Made by a program: the position numbers and the translations under genes. Of a stretch of 64,000 nt of DNA, positions 37,360 to 46,841 are shown in pieces. Below the pieces are notes generated by a model. It made no database searches, was not told where the DNA came from, and worked only from the letters and a program-made list of their open reading frames with translations. Origin of the DNA: CBDCVO01 sp965223085 (GTDB taxonomy: Bacteria > Pseudomonadota > Gammaproteobacteria > Ga0077536); contig OZ244981.1 of NCBI GenBank assembly GCA_965223085.1, forward strand, positions 2,232,001 to 2,296,000. The letters are read 5' to 3'. How positions within the stretch are numbered: the first letter of the stretch is position 1; every line of letters starts with the position of its first letter.

Positions 37360-38400
37360 GTGGCTTTAATTTCCTTACGCCAATTACTTGACCATGCGGC
37401 CGAGAACGATTACGGCGTGCCGGCGTTTAATGTTAATAATCTCGAACAAGTCCAGGCGATTATGGAAGCCGCTGCAAAAACGCATTCACCGGTTATTCTG
37501 CAAGCATCGGCTGGTGCCCGAAAATATGCTGGCGAAGCTTTTCTCCGGCATTTAGTTCTGGCGGCGGTTGAGTCGCATCCCGACATTCCGATCGTGTTGC
37601 ACCAGGACCACGGCGCTTCACCGGCGGTGTGCCAGCAATCGATCCGTTCGGGTTTTACAAGCGTGATGATGGACGGTTCGTTACTGGAGGACGCAAAAAC
37701 GCCTGCGAGCTATTCCTATAACGTCGAGGTCACGAAAAAAGTATGCGAGCTCGCGCACGCAGTGGGTGTTTCCGTCGAGGGTGAACTCGGTTGCCTCGGC
37801 TCCTTAGAGTCGGGTGAAGCGGGCGAAGAGGACGGTGTCGGTGCGGTCGGTAAACTTAGCCATGACATGCTGTTAACCGACCCCGCACAGGCGCGAGATT
37901 TTGTCGCAAGCACTGGCGTCGATGCCTTGGCAATCGCCATTGGTACCAGCCATGGTGCCTACAAATTTACCCGTAAACCGACAGGCGACATCTTAGATAT
38001 CGCGCGCATTGCAGAGATTCATGCCGCTATTCCAAACACCCATCTCGTCATGCATGGATCGTCGAGTGTACCGCAAGAATGGCTCGGGATTATTCGTGAA
38101 TACGGCGGTGATATTCGTGAAACTTTCGGTGTGCCAGTCGAAGAAATCCAACGCGGGATCCGTAGCGGTGTGCGCAAAGTGAATATCGATACCGACATTC
38201 GTTTGTCGATGACCGGCGCGATGCGCCGCGCTTTTAGTGAAAAGCCGGCGGAATTTGATCCGCGTAAATCGCTAAGCGCTGCGAAAGACGCGGCGCGTGA
38301 TATCTGTCTCGCTCGTTTTGAAGCATTCGGATGCGCCGGCCAGGCCGTTGCGATTAGGCCGATCAGCTTAGAAACAATGGCCTCACAGCGCTACGCGTGA
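37360..38400 (+). CDS. cbbA: Fructose-bisphosphate aldolase class II (CbbA type)
   Basis: A 346-residue zinc-dependent aldolase that joins dihydroxyacetone phosphate with glyceraldehyde 3-phosphate or erythrose 4-phosphate. Blocks are [30 protein letters not shown] (zinc His and catalytic Asp), [21 protein letters not shown] and [16 protein letters not shown] site precedes the GTG-initiated frame. It is the last gene of the cbb operon; phosphoglycerate kinase, GAPDH and phosphoglycolate phosphatase genes are not in the cluster. GC-rich hairpins follow downstream. Confidence 0.95.
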   Translation: MALISLRQLLDHAAENDYGVPAFNVNNLEQVQAIMEAAAKTHSPVILQASAGARKYAGEAFLRHLVLAAVESHPDIPIVLHQDHGASPAVCQQSIRSGFTSVMMDGSLLEDAKTPASYSYNVEVTKKVCELAHAVGVSVEGELGCLGSLESGEAGEEDGVGAVGKLSHDMLLTDPAQARDFVASTGVDALAIAIGTSHGAYKFTRKPTGDILDIARIAEIHAAIPNTHLVMHGSSSVPQEWLGIIREYGGDIRETFGVPVEEIQRGIRSGVRKVNIDTDIRLSMTGAMRRAFSEKPAEFDPRKSLSAAKDAARDICLARFEAFGCAGQAVAIRPISLETMASQRYA

Positions 38401-38760
38401 TGTGCGCAAGGCACATCGTCCCAGCGGGCTCGGAGGCGTTACCTGCCTAGCGGAGAGGCCCTGCGCATCGTTTAGCGTTCCCCCATCGTCCCGTTAAGCT
38501 GGCAGGGGTGGGACACGTGCCCTGCACTTCGCGTGACGACATGCCACGCAGTCGAATGCAACGCCCTTATTGCGACACCGAGTTGGGTATCGACCCCCCG
38601 GGCATACTGATGCACCATATGCTGTAGTGCGAACGAACCCGCGCGGGTGACGCCCGCGCTAGGAAAAGCACCATCGGCACGAGGCTTTTCCGATCCGCAG
38701 GAGAATGCGGTAGTCTTACGGCGTTAGCAGTGGTTATGTTATTTCGCTAGGAGATCGAGA
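38401..38760 (+). terminator. Operon-end region with two hairpins
   Basis: About 360 nt without a gene after cbbA. GCGCGGG-TGACG-CCCGCGC (38641-38659) is a strong GC-rich hairpin. GGAAAAGC/GCTTTTCC (38662-38669, 38684-38691) is a second dyad directly after it. They may form a processed transcript end or sit in the leader of the following gene. No coding frame is supported. Confidence 0.45.
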
Positions 38761-40473
38761 ATGCGAACAGGATCGTACCTTACGTGGCGCGGCATGCTTA
38801 TTTTTACAGGCATACTTGGTTTCGCCAGCTCGAATGCAGCAGCTGGCATCGTCAGCGGCCATGTAACCGACAACGCCGGTACACCGATCGCGGGCGCGAT
38901 CATCAGCCTTCAATCTAACGCGCGCGGCATAACGGATTCTGTGTATTCCGACCAGCAGGGGGGTTACGCTCTGGAGTCCGATCTCGCCGGTGAGCTGCAG
39001 TTGCGTGTTCGCAAGCGCTATTTCAATGACCACACACAAGCGCTGTCGTTTACTGCGACAACGAACGCAAAAGTCGAGGCGAAACTCAGCGCCGTTAGCG
39101 ATCCCCAGAAACTTTCTGACGAGCATCCCGCGTTGTCACACTTCTCTTTGATTGATTTTGACGAGAACGAAAAGGCGCTGTTTTCGCGCGCGAATTTTGC
39201 GCGCGACTGTTTGAGCTGTCACCAGCTTGGCAATCGATTCACGCGCTGGCCACGTTCCGCGGAAGGGTGGGTGCCGAGCGTGCAACGTATGCATGGTTAT
39301 CTCGCGAACGCAGACGCGGCACCAATCAAAGAACGCGCCGAGCTCCTCGCTAAATCGTTTGACGGGAAACTCGCGACCTCAAAACCGGTCGTTCCCGTCG
39401 ATCCTCTAATTTTCACCGCCAAGCTACGTGAATGGCGTCTCGACGGGACCGTCGTTCCACACGACGCCGAGTTCGTTCATACGACGGGAAAGATTTATAT
39501 CTCCGAGATGTTTGCTGGGGAAGTGTTGGAAACGGATCTCAAAACCGGCGCAACGAAGCGTTTCAAATTGCCGGCGGATGGTCTTCCCCCGGGCGGGGCG
39601 TTCACGCAAATGGGTTTGCCAGCGCCGTACGGTCTTACCGTCGCGCGCGCGCCGCATAGTCTTACCGAAGGACGCGATGGCAAAATTTATTTGACCGACT
39701 CCATCGGTGCGGCCGTTACCGCGTTTGATCCCAAAACGCGTGCCTTTGAAAACTTTCAAGTAGGTAACGGAGCTCTTTACCCACATACGGTGCGTGCGGA
39801 CGCCGACGGCGTCATTTGGTTTTCCATTTCGTTTTCAGATCAGATCGGCCGTTTCGATCCCAAAACTAAAACCATGAATGTCATTAAGCTACCATCGGCA
39901 CCCTCGCTTAGCATAATGGGTACCTCGGTTCCTTACGGCGTCGCGATCCATCCGCGTGACGGTGGTGTCTGGTATGCACGCCTCGCCTCGGACAAGATTG
40001 GCCGCATCGACCCCAAGACGCTAGAAGTGACGGAATACGATTCGCCGGTGCGAGCTCCGCGTCGGCAGCGTTTCGATGCCGCGGGCTATCTTTGGGTAGC
40101 GGGGTTTTCGGATGGCTCTCTCGCTAAGATTAATGTCGATGAGTGGAGCGCGAAAATTTATGCTTTGCCGATCTATGCACCTGGCGAAATTCCGGCACCT
40201 TATGCTTTGGCGGTACATCCGCGGACCCAAGAAGTATGGGTGAACGATACTATGCTTGATTTAGTGTGGCGGTTCTTGCCCGATCAACAACGTTTTGTCG
40301 CCTATCCCATGCCTTTGCGCGGCACCTACACCCGAGATTTCACGTTTACGAACGAGGGCTACGCCTGCACCACGAATAACCCCATTCCTGCGCCCGCATT
40401 AGAAGGCGGCGTGCCAGAATTGATTTGCATCGATCCGGGTGCAGACGACGCGGTGGCCTTGTCGGGCACGTGA
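38761..40473 (+). CDS. Exported c-type heme protein with a Vgb-like beta-propeller
   Basis: A 570-residue exported protein. It has a signal peptide (near residues 1-28), a carboxypeptidase-regulatory-like beta domain (GHVTDNAGTPIAGAIISLQ), and a heme c site CLSCH in NFARDCLSCHQLGNRFT. A six- or seven-bladed propeller follows, with repeated PYGLTVA, YPHTVRADADGVIWF, GRFDPKTKTM and GRIDPKTLEV segments as in virginiamycin-B-lyase-like (Vgb) and NHL proteins. It may oxidise a periplasmic substrate and pass electrons through the heme; the substrate is unknown. The stop overlaps the next GTG (GTGA), so the two are co-translated. Confidence 0.82.
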   Translation: MRTGSYLTWRGMLIFTGILGFASSNAAAGIVSGHVTDNAGTPIAGAIISLQSNARGITDSVYSDQQGGYALESDLAGELQLRVRKRYFNDHTQALSFTATTNAKVEAKLSAVSDPQKLSDEHPALSHFSLIDFDENEKALFSRANFARDCLSCHQLGNRFTRWPRSAEGWVPSVQRMHGYLANADAAPIKERAELLAKSFDGKLATSKPVVPVDPLIFTAKLREWRLDGTVVPHDAEFVHTTGKIYISEMFAGEVLETDLKTGATKRFKLPADGLPPGGAFTQMGLPAPYGLTVARAPHSLTEGRDGKIYLTDSIGAAVTAFDPKTRAFENFQVGNGALYPHTVRADADGVIWFSISFSDQIGRFDPKTKTMNVIKLPSAPSLSIMGTSVPYGVAIHPRDGGVWYARLASDKIGRIDPKTLEVTEYDSPVRAPRRQRFDAAGYLWVAGFSDGSLAKINVDEWSAKIYALPIYAPGEIPAPYALAVHPRTQEVWVNDTMLDLVWRFLPDQQRFVAYPMPLRGTYTRDFTFTNEGYACTTNNPIPAPALEGGVPELICIDPGADDAVALSGT

Positions 40474-41111
40474 GCAAGTGCGGATTGTGGCTGTGCTGTA
40501 TGGCCGGAGCGTACTTGCTGAGCATCGCGTGCGTGACTGCCAGCGCGGCTGCTGCTGAATTCACCCGGATAGCCAATGACGGTACCGCGCTCCCGCCGGA
40601 CGCAACGTTCGGCGCGGGTGCACGAGACTGGGCGTGTGTTCGAGACACGCGCACGGATCTAGTTTGGGAAGTGAAAACAGCTGACGGGGGCATGCGCGAT
40701 CAGCGCTGGACGTATACGCCTTACGACAGTAATCCAGCAACGAATGGCGGCTACGCTGGCTACAAGGATGCAACTAGCGGTAAGTGTATTCGCGAGCGCA
40801 TGGCGGAGCGTTCGTGCAACACCGAGGCCTATGTATTCGCGGTGCGCGAAGTGCGGTTATGCGGTTTCGACGACTGGCGCTTGCCGACGATTGCCGAATT
40901 GGTTGCCGTCGCCTCTCAGGCCACCGAAACAGCGCCCGGCGCGACACCGCACTCCTTACCCAACGTGCACGCCGGGTGGTATTGGACGGGGACAGAGCAA
41001 GTCGGCGTGACGAATTTCGCGCGCGTGATTTTGCTACCCCCACGCGGTTTGCCTACTTTCTACGACGGCAGCTATCTGATTTTGCTTGTACGCGGCGGTG
41101 ACGGTCGCTGA
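40470..41111 (+). CDS. DUF1566 (Lcl C-terminal-like) exported protein
   Basis: A 213-residue protein from GTG that overlaps the previous stop. It has a hydrophobic signal peptide (LLSIACVTASAAAAE region) and one DUF1566-type domain: DLVWEVKTADGGMRD, CNTEAYVFAVREVRLCGFDD, WRLPTIAELVAV and WYWTGTEQ. The spaced Cys residues could form disulfides. DUF1566 domains occur in surface collagen-like proteins and in many proteobacterial exported proteins, often beside heme or repeat proteins; the molecular role is not known. Coupling to the heme-propeller protein suggests a partner subunit. Confidence 0.8.
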   Translation: MSKCGLWLCCMAGAYLLSIACVTASAAAAEFTRIANDGTALPPDATFGAGARDWACVRDTRTDLVWEVKTADGGMRDQRWTYTPYDSNPATNGGYAGYKDATSGKCIRERMAERSCNTEAYVFAVREVRLCGFDDWRLPTIAELVAVASQATETAPGATPHSLPNVHAGWYWTGTEQVGVTNFARVILLPPRGLPTFYDGSYLILLVRGGDGR

Positions 41112-41246
41112 ATAGTGCGACGAGCGCGGCGTCCATAGCGTCGACATCATCAAGTACTCACTGCGTGATCATCGCGAGTTCCGCTGCGTTTGGTGGTTCT
41201 TTTATCGTCGGCGTGGGTGGCGGCTACAGCTTTCCGCAAATTTGCA

Positions 41247-42083
41247 TTACTCCGGAAGAAATCCCATCTTACGCGCTTCATTTAAGATTTGATTATGAAA
41301 AGCCTCGCGGGGTAGCGTGCGCTTCATCGTCGCCATCGCGCTCGTACCTGTACCGCTGAGCACTGTGCGCGCCTTCTCACCTACCCCGGAGACGATGTCT
41401 TCTGCTACCACGCGCGGGTGGTCACCGACGTCGCGATAGTAATTTTGCAGCTTCTCGATTTGGGCAGCGCTGATGCCGAAGCGCGCCTCGTTTTGCACAA
41501 TCGGAGTATTGATCACCCCGGGGTGCACGCACGTCACAGCAATATCAGTATTCGCCAGTTCCATCGCGAGGGAGTCGCTCAGTCCCTCGACTGCATATTT
41601 GCTTGCCACATAAGCCGCCATGTTTGGCATCGGAACAATCGATGCCATCGATGAGACGTTGACGAAGTGGCCAACGGTGCCGCGTCTTTGCCAAACTTCG
41701 AGAAACGCGCGACAGCCGAATACCACGCCGAGAACGTTAACGTCTAGCGTCAAACGCCAGTCAGATGGGCTCGTGTCGGCAAAGCTCTTTATGACACCGA
41801 GACCCGCGTTGTTGACAACGATGTCAGGAATGGTCCCTAGCGACTCTAACTCCGTTGCTATGGCGGTAAACGCGGTTTCGTCACGTACATCGAGTATGCG
41901 CGTCAAACAGCGACGACCTAATTTTTCGACCTCGGCTTGAATATCGTCGAGCCCGGTTTGCTCGATATCAGTGGCGAGAATGTCAGCACCACGCGCGGCA
42001 AAAGCACGGGCAGTTTGATAACCGATCCCCGATCCGGCGCCGGTAAGGAAAACGATTTTCCCCGAGAATTCTTTGGTCGCCAT
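41247..42083 (-). CDS. Short-chain dehydrogenase/reductase (SDR)
   Basis: A 278-residue classical SDR. The cofactor motif is LTGAGSGIGYQTARAFAARG, with an Asp after the second strand (ILATDIE) that favours NAD(H). The NNAGLG motif, catalytic Ser in VNVSSMAS and YVASKYAVEG with the Tyr-Lys pair are all present. The substrate is likely a hydroxy/keto alcohol. It lies 20 nt after the MDR-family gene on the same strand, forming a two-gene operon of oxidoreductases. Confidence 0.9.
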   Translation of the reverse strand: MATKEFSGKIVFLTGAGSGIGYQTARAFAARGADILATDIEQTGLDDIQAEVEKLGRRCLTRILDVRDETAFTAIATELESLGTIPDIVVNNAGLGVIKSFADTSPSDWRLTLDVNVLGVVFGCRAFLEVWQRRGTVGHFVNVSSMASIVPMPNMAAYVASKYAVEGLSDSLAMELANTDIAVTCVHPGVINTPIVQNEARFGISAAQIEKLQNYYRDVGDHPRVVAEDIVSGVGEKARTVLSGTGTSAMATMKRTLPREAFHNQILNEARKMGFLPE

Positions 42084-42102
42084 TGGTGGGTACTCTCAGG
42101 TT

Positions 42103-43104
42103 TCAATCGCATGCGATGATAATCTTGCCGATATGATTGCCTGCTTCCATATGGCGATAGGCCGCGGCGACTTCCTCGAGTGGAAAAATGCGATCGATAA
42201 TGGGTAGGTAAGTGCCGGCGGCGAGACGTTCGCCGAGATGGGCGAGCGCGCGCTCGGTGCGGTCTGGGTATTGGAATAAATTAAAGACTAAATGAAATCC
42301 ACATACGCGCAGACCTTTGCCGATCACGGGAAACAGCGGGAACGGCGTAGCGCTTGCTGACAAAGCGCCATACTCCACAATCGTCGCTTCCACCGCGGCA
42401 CTGGCAGCCAGCGCTTCAAGAAACGGCCCGGCGACGGGATCAAAGGCGATGTCGAAACCTTTGCCGTCGGTTATTTCCATTATGCGTGCGGCGAAGTCTT
42501 CTTCATCGGTCGCGATGACATGATCAGCCCCTGTTTCTAGTACGGCGTGATGTTTAGCAGTGCCCCGCGAGGTGGCGATAACGGTTGCCCCATGTTGCTT
42601 AGCGATCTGTATGGCGGGTAGGCCGACGCTCGAACTCGCGGCGGAAATGACAACATGTTGACCCGCGCCATCGCGCAGACCACCGATCTCCACCAAGCCC
42701 CCGTAGGCAGTGGGATAAGCCATCCAAATCGCCGCGGCGTTCTCGAAGCTCACTTTAGGATCTTTCGGCGCGAGTGCTGCTACCGGCGCGAGCGCGTATT
42801 CTCCGATCACGCCATAGCGATCGGGCGACATATTTGGGGTAATACTGACTTCGTCGCCGATCGCGTAGCCCTCGACGCCGGATCCGACGGCCGCGATGAC
42901 CCCGGACCCTTCAACACCAATGCGAGACGGGAGTTTCGGGGTAACGAGATATTGGCCGTGCAAATATAACCACTCTGCGCGGTTGAGTCCGGCAGCCTTC
43001 ATTTTGACCAGCACTTCGTTTGCACCCGGTTGCCCCGGATCTTCATCGACGAGGATGATTTTCTCCGGGCTACCGATCTCGGTGAATCGCGCGATACGTG
43101 CCAT
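42103..43104 (-). CDS. Zinc-independent MDR-family dehydrogenase/quinone oxidoreductase-like
   Basis: A 333-residue medium-chain dehydrogenase/reductase. Marks are MKAAGLNRAEWLYLHGQYL, the GVEGSGVIAAVGSGVEGYAIG block and the nucleotide motif VVISAASSSVGLPAIQIAKQ. The Cys-rich structural zinc loop and the catalytic-zinc Cys are absent, so it resembles quinone oxidoreductase or enoyl reductase members using NADPH. I chose ATG 43104, which has GGAGGAG just upstream. It is probably co-transcribed with the SDR gene downstream. The substrate is unknown. Confidence 0.88.
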   Translation of the reverse strand: MARIARFTEIGSPEKIILVDEDPGQPGANEVLVKMKAAGLNRAEWLYLHGQYLVTPKLPSRIGVEGSGVIAAVGSGVEGYAIGDEVSITPNMSPDRYGVIGEYALAPVAALAPKDPKVSFENAAAIWMAYPTAYGGLVEIGGLRDGAGQHVVISAASSSVGLPAIQIAKQHGATVIATSRGTAKHHAVLETGADHVIATDEEDFAARIMEITDGKGFDIAFDPVAGPFLEALAASAAVEATIVEYGALSASATPFPLFPVIGKGLRVCGFHLVFNLFQYPDRTERALAHLGERLAAGTYLPIIDRIFPLEEVAAAYRHMEAGNHIGKIIIACD

Positions 43105-43380
43105 ATTTGCGCTCCTCCTGCATGACGATCGCAGACACACAGTGCTGCGTCGTCGGATTCATCGAAAAACATCTCCGACCCAACGGCACCGGTCTAGCGT
43201 GGGATCTGGCGATTGGGTTCGACCTGAGCGAAGCTCGGCTTCTCCCACCGCAGGGTTAGTGTGCCATGAAATGCGCCTGAGCTTTAATCGGTCGTGCGTG
43301 ATCGGCGTCGTCGCGGGGCGAACGCGGTATCTAACAGCTCTCGAACAGCTCTCGCGGCCGTACGCAGTTGTTAGCTTGAC

Positions 43381-43520
43381 TGGATCCCGGATCAAGTCCG
43401 GGATGACGGTGCGACATCCCTCACCCCGGGTGACGGTGACACATCCGTCACCCTGGAAACGCGTCGCGTTATCCGGGGTCGGGATGAGGCACTCAGGGCC
43501 GGGATGAGGCATCCGCGGTT
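43381..43520. repeat. REP-like palindrome with short tandem repeats
   Basis: TCCCGGA-TCAAG-TCCGGGA (43385-43403) forms a perfect 7-bp stem; GGATCCCGGATCAAGTCCGG is a widely dispersed type of intergenic repeat in proteobacteria. It is followed by repeated GACATCC(C/G)TCACCC and CGGGATGAGGCA units (near 43410-43515). The array lies between the MDR gene and the 3' end of the frameshifted nuclease-family gene, and probably marks decayed or mobile intergenic DNA. Confidence 0.55.
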
Positions 43521-43559
43521 GCCGTGCCCTATCCGGACCAAATTCCGGCGGGGACACTG

Positions 43560-45343
43560 TCGCCAACGCAACACTGGCGACTTATGGCGCGTCACCGGGC
43601 TCTTGACGACGGAGTTGGTATTCGAGCTCGCTTCCATCACCTGATGGGCGTCCGTGGTGGTGATTTGCGTAGTGGTAATTTCGCGCGCCATGCAGGTCTC
43701 GTAATCGTCTTGCGCCTGGCGTCGGCTCTCCTGTGCTGCGCTAGTGGTCTCTGTGAAAGTGTCAATATCAATATCCAACTCGCCTTCAGCTCGTGGATCG
43801 TCCAGCAACAATTTATCGCTGATACCCCGCTGATCTGCCGTTACGCTCGTCGCATGCAATGACCGAAGTTCGTCCCAGCAAGGCGGGGCATTCACAGAGT
43901 AACTCGATTGCGATATCTTCCCCAAGACAAGTTTCATACGTTTGTTCTGCGACGCGCACCGCGCGAGCGAGCAATATGCGCTCATCTTCTAGCTGTTCAA
44001 TCGTATCCAATAACGCATCTGCCTCTTCTCCCTTAGCAAGCGCTAACAGTTTGTCGTAGGTCGCCATTACACCGTCTAAACGGCGGTTGTGTTTGCCGAG
44101 GCGCTCGCTGGCGATACGCAAAGCCTCTTCTTCCGCTAAGCAGATTTCATAGGTCCGCTCGAGTACTTGCGAATGTGCCCATGCACCGTAACGATCTGAA
44201 AGACCTTCGTTGTAGACGCCGCGATCTTGCTCGAGAACGCGCCCGATTTTGTAACGCGGTTGGCGCCCAAGTTTGCGTACAAATGGAATATCTTCCAAGA
44301 CAAAAATGTAATCGATGCGCTTCTTAACGCCGCTGCAAGCGGCGAGTGGATTATCGCAATCATAAGCAGCGCCGTCGCCGAGTTCTTCGACGGCGTGGGG
44401 TTTCGATTCCAGCCAAACATCACGCGGTGCACCAAATACTTGCACGATATCCGGCCAACCGTCAGGTACACCGTAGCCTAAGTTTGGGGGTCGCCGATAT
44501 TAAAATCACCCATGACGATAACGGGCCACGGCGTGGCTCCCGAGTACTCTTTCATCTTGTCGCGCATTTGGACCAAAGCGGCACGTCTACAGGCGCGATC
44601 ACAGCCGTCGCTATGTGCATAGATGTGGGCGACGTAAACGGCAACAAAAAGTGCGGGCGATGAGCATAGCTGGACGTGCGCAAAGATGAACCCGTGTACG
44701 CGACGGCGCGAGTAATCGATCTCGGTCAACCATTCATGCTCGTGAAAAGCGACGATTGGATAGCTTGCATGCGTGCTGATGCCGACATTACCGTCGAGTT
44801 CCGGAGCGGGATAACACGCCAAATACCAGCAGTCCCACTCGTAGAACTCACCGATCGGATAATGATAGCGACGGTGGGAAGACGTGTTCGGATATTTGCC
44901 GTAGTGAATTGAATCGCGATCGTAGAGGGATTCTTTGAGGTGGCCACCGTCACAACCGAGAATTGTGGTGTCGAAATCTTCCACCAATACATTCGTATTG
45001 TCGATGTATTCGTTGAGACCGACGATATCAAATGCCGGCACAGAGTTACGCAAGCGCAAGCCGGCGTTGTGCAAGCGCGTCTCGCAGTCTTCTTGTTTAC
45101 CAAATAGGTTATGGGTAAGAACGTTAAGGACGCCTACCCGACGATAACCAGCAGGCGCGGCACGTTCCTAGGCTGGCTCGCCTTTGTCTGGCTCAGGAGC
45201 GGGGGTGTCGACGGCGGCGGTGAGTCCACGGGCGGCGGATCTGGCAAACCCACTGGGTCATCACCTTGCTCTTTCAGCGCCAAGGCGCTTAATGAACTTG
45301 CTAGCAGCAAACAAAAGACGATGCTACGGTATCGCTCAGTCAT
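43560..45343 (-). pseudogene. Secreted endonuclease/exonuclease/phosphatase-family protein, multiply frameshifted
   Basis: Segments in changing frames rebuild one protein. A signal peptide (RYRSIVFCLLLASSLSALAL) and Pro-rich linker come first, then LNVLTHNLFGKQEDCETRL, FDIVGLNEYIDNTNVLVEDF, VIVMGDFNIGDPQ, then YGVPDGWPDIVQVFGAPRDV and KKRIDYIFVLED. The last part is coiled-coil-like with repeats (ERTYEICLAEEEALR, EQTYETCLGEDIAIE, QDDYETCMAREIT). Breaks lie near 45137 (GGG run), 44485 (five-C run) and 43830. Catalytic marks NEY, GDFN and RIDY survive. The breaks at base runs could also be assembly errors, in which case the gene is intact. Confidence 0.75.
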
Positions 45344-45424
45344 TCCTCATCTCAACGTCATCGCATAATGACGTGAGAGAATAACGAGTAACTACAATAG
45401 CGTCGGTGGCAATCGCTACACTTG

Positions 45425-46744
45425 TTAGCGTCCTGAAGTTAAATTCGACACGTTGAAAATGCGGCGGATTTGCGCTGCATTCATTGTTGGATGAACGGTT
45501 TCGCTAAGCGCTTGCACAATCGTCGCTTTATTTGTCTTGCGATCGATGATGAATTCGCCGCGCCAACCCGGAACAGACGTTTCAATTGGCGCGTTCGATC
45601 CGTCTTGCGGCGCTGGGCCGCGAAAGACAGTTTGAAACAGCTTCCACAGTTGCGCATCGTGATCAAATACCATCGACAGCGCGACACCATAAGTTTGCGT
45701 GTCGATAAATAGGATCCGACTCCCATAGGGATGTTTATCCCAGGTCGATATTACTTCCACCACGTGGCAATCGCGAACCTGCCACTGATCCATGGGCAAG
45801 CGACTGTAGGGGCCGAACCCCCGTGCTACGGCGTGTTTGCTATCGGCAACGTAGAGCAAAGCGCCCTTACCGAGATATGTCCAGACATAATCCAACACGC
45901 GGCCCGAAAAACCTTCAAAATCGTCGAGTGTTCCTTCGCTACCCATGAAGCGATCGGCGCGTTCCTTAGCGGAGAAGCGGCGCACGCGTCGCTCCGTCGG
46001 TGAATAAATATTTACTTGATCGTCGGCGTGAGGATCGAGGTAGCGTTCAACGACGAATTTTGTGCCTTTGACGTCAAACGGTGCGAGAAACTCGATGAAG
46101 TCTTTGAAAAAAACCGTCTCGTTGGCGGCGAGGTCCATGCGATAGTTTTGCTCGCTGAGCCAGGCTAGTTTGCTCAAATAGACTCGGTGGTAAGCTTGTG
46201 ACAAACGCCTGGTCACGTCACCGCCACCGAGGAGGCCGTGTTCGCTATCGGCCGGCGCTTGCCCGGGTGTTGAGCCGACATAAGTCATGGTTAGATCGGC
46301 GACTTTGTAGCCGCTGTATTGCCAGCGATGAATCTGGTTCCACGCCACCATATAACCTGCTGTTTTCGTGTCCGCCGTCACGATCTGCTGATCGCTAAAC
46401 GGTTGCCCGGCGACATAGTTCTCGAGCCGCCCGTCGCTGCCGATGCGAGCTTGACCGCTAAAACGCTCCGTGGCGGCGACGTACGTATGGTGCCCGGGAT
46501 AGTCCTGCGTTGCTTGAATTTCGACGCGCATTTCTGGGAACCGGAATTCGTCTATCAGCCCCGGCGGGATCCATGGCCGTAACATTTCTACTTGGTGCGC
46601 TTCGATGACCGTGCCGGCCGCCGGGGGATCGATCGTGACGTCTTGTTCGAGCCATGAGTCGAGTTCGTGACGCGCGACATCCTGGGCGAGCGCGCCAGTC
46701 GTTAGCAGTGTGAGCGCGATAAAGGCGAAGCGAAGCGGTTTCAA
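45425..46744 (-). CDS. DUF1329-family exported protein
   Basis: A 439-residue protein with a clear signal peptide (LRFAFIALTLLTTGALAQ). The body has DUF1329 features: a long beta-sheet-rich, lipoprotein-carrier-like fold (RYLDPHADDQVNIYSPTERR, VRRFSAKERADRFMGSEGTL, VEVISTWDKHPYGSRILFID). DUF1329 proteins are outer-membrane/periplasmic and often lie beside RND-type transporters and DUF1302 proteins in lipid or hydrocarbon metabolism loci; neither partner is present here. The function is unknown. It reads in the same direction as the OsmC-like gene upstream. Confidence 0.82.
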   Translation of the reverse strand: MKPLRFAFIALTLLTTGALAQDVARHELDSWLEQDVTIDPPAAGTVIEAHQVEMLRPWIPPGLIDEFRFPEMRVEIQATQDYPGHHTYVAATERFSGQARIGSDGRLENYVAGQPFSDQQIVTADTKTAGYMVAWNQIHRWQYSGYKVADLTMTYVGSTPGQAPADSEHGLLGGGDVTRRLSQAYHRVYLSKLAWLSEQNYRMDLAANETVFFKDFIEFLAPFDVKGTKFVVERYLDPHADDQVNIYSPTERRVRRFSAKERADRFMGSEGTLDDFEGFSGRVLDYVWTYLGKGALLYVADSKHAVARGFGPYSRLPMDQWQVRDCHVVEVISTWDKHPYGSRILFIDTQTYGVALSMVFDHDAQLWKLFQTVFRGPAPQDGSNAPIETSVPGWRGEFIIDRKTNKATIVQALSETVHPTMNAAQIRRIFNVSNLTSGR

Positions 46745-46841
46745 GCTGGCGAACGATCCCGATGGGTACAGCCTTTACTGTACGCAATCAAACTTCGATT
46801 GACAAAACATGTGACCGGCATCTTGCTAAATTTGAGTTCGA

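Noticed and set aside
41165..41359. Short plus-strand frame overlapping the end of the SDR gene
   Set aside because: No ribosome-binding site or family similarity; the SDR gene is far better supported.
44480..44492. Possible programmed -1 frameshift at the CCCCCAAAC run
   Set aside because: The zero-frame codons do not form an X-XXY-YYZ slippery heptamer, and two further shifts in the same gene favour decay or sequencing error.
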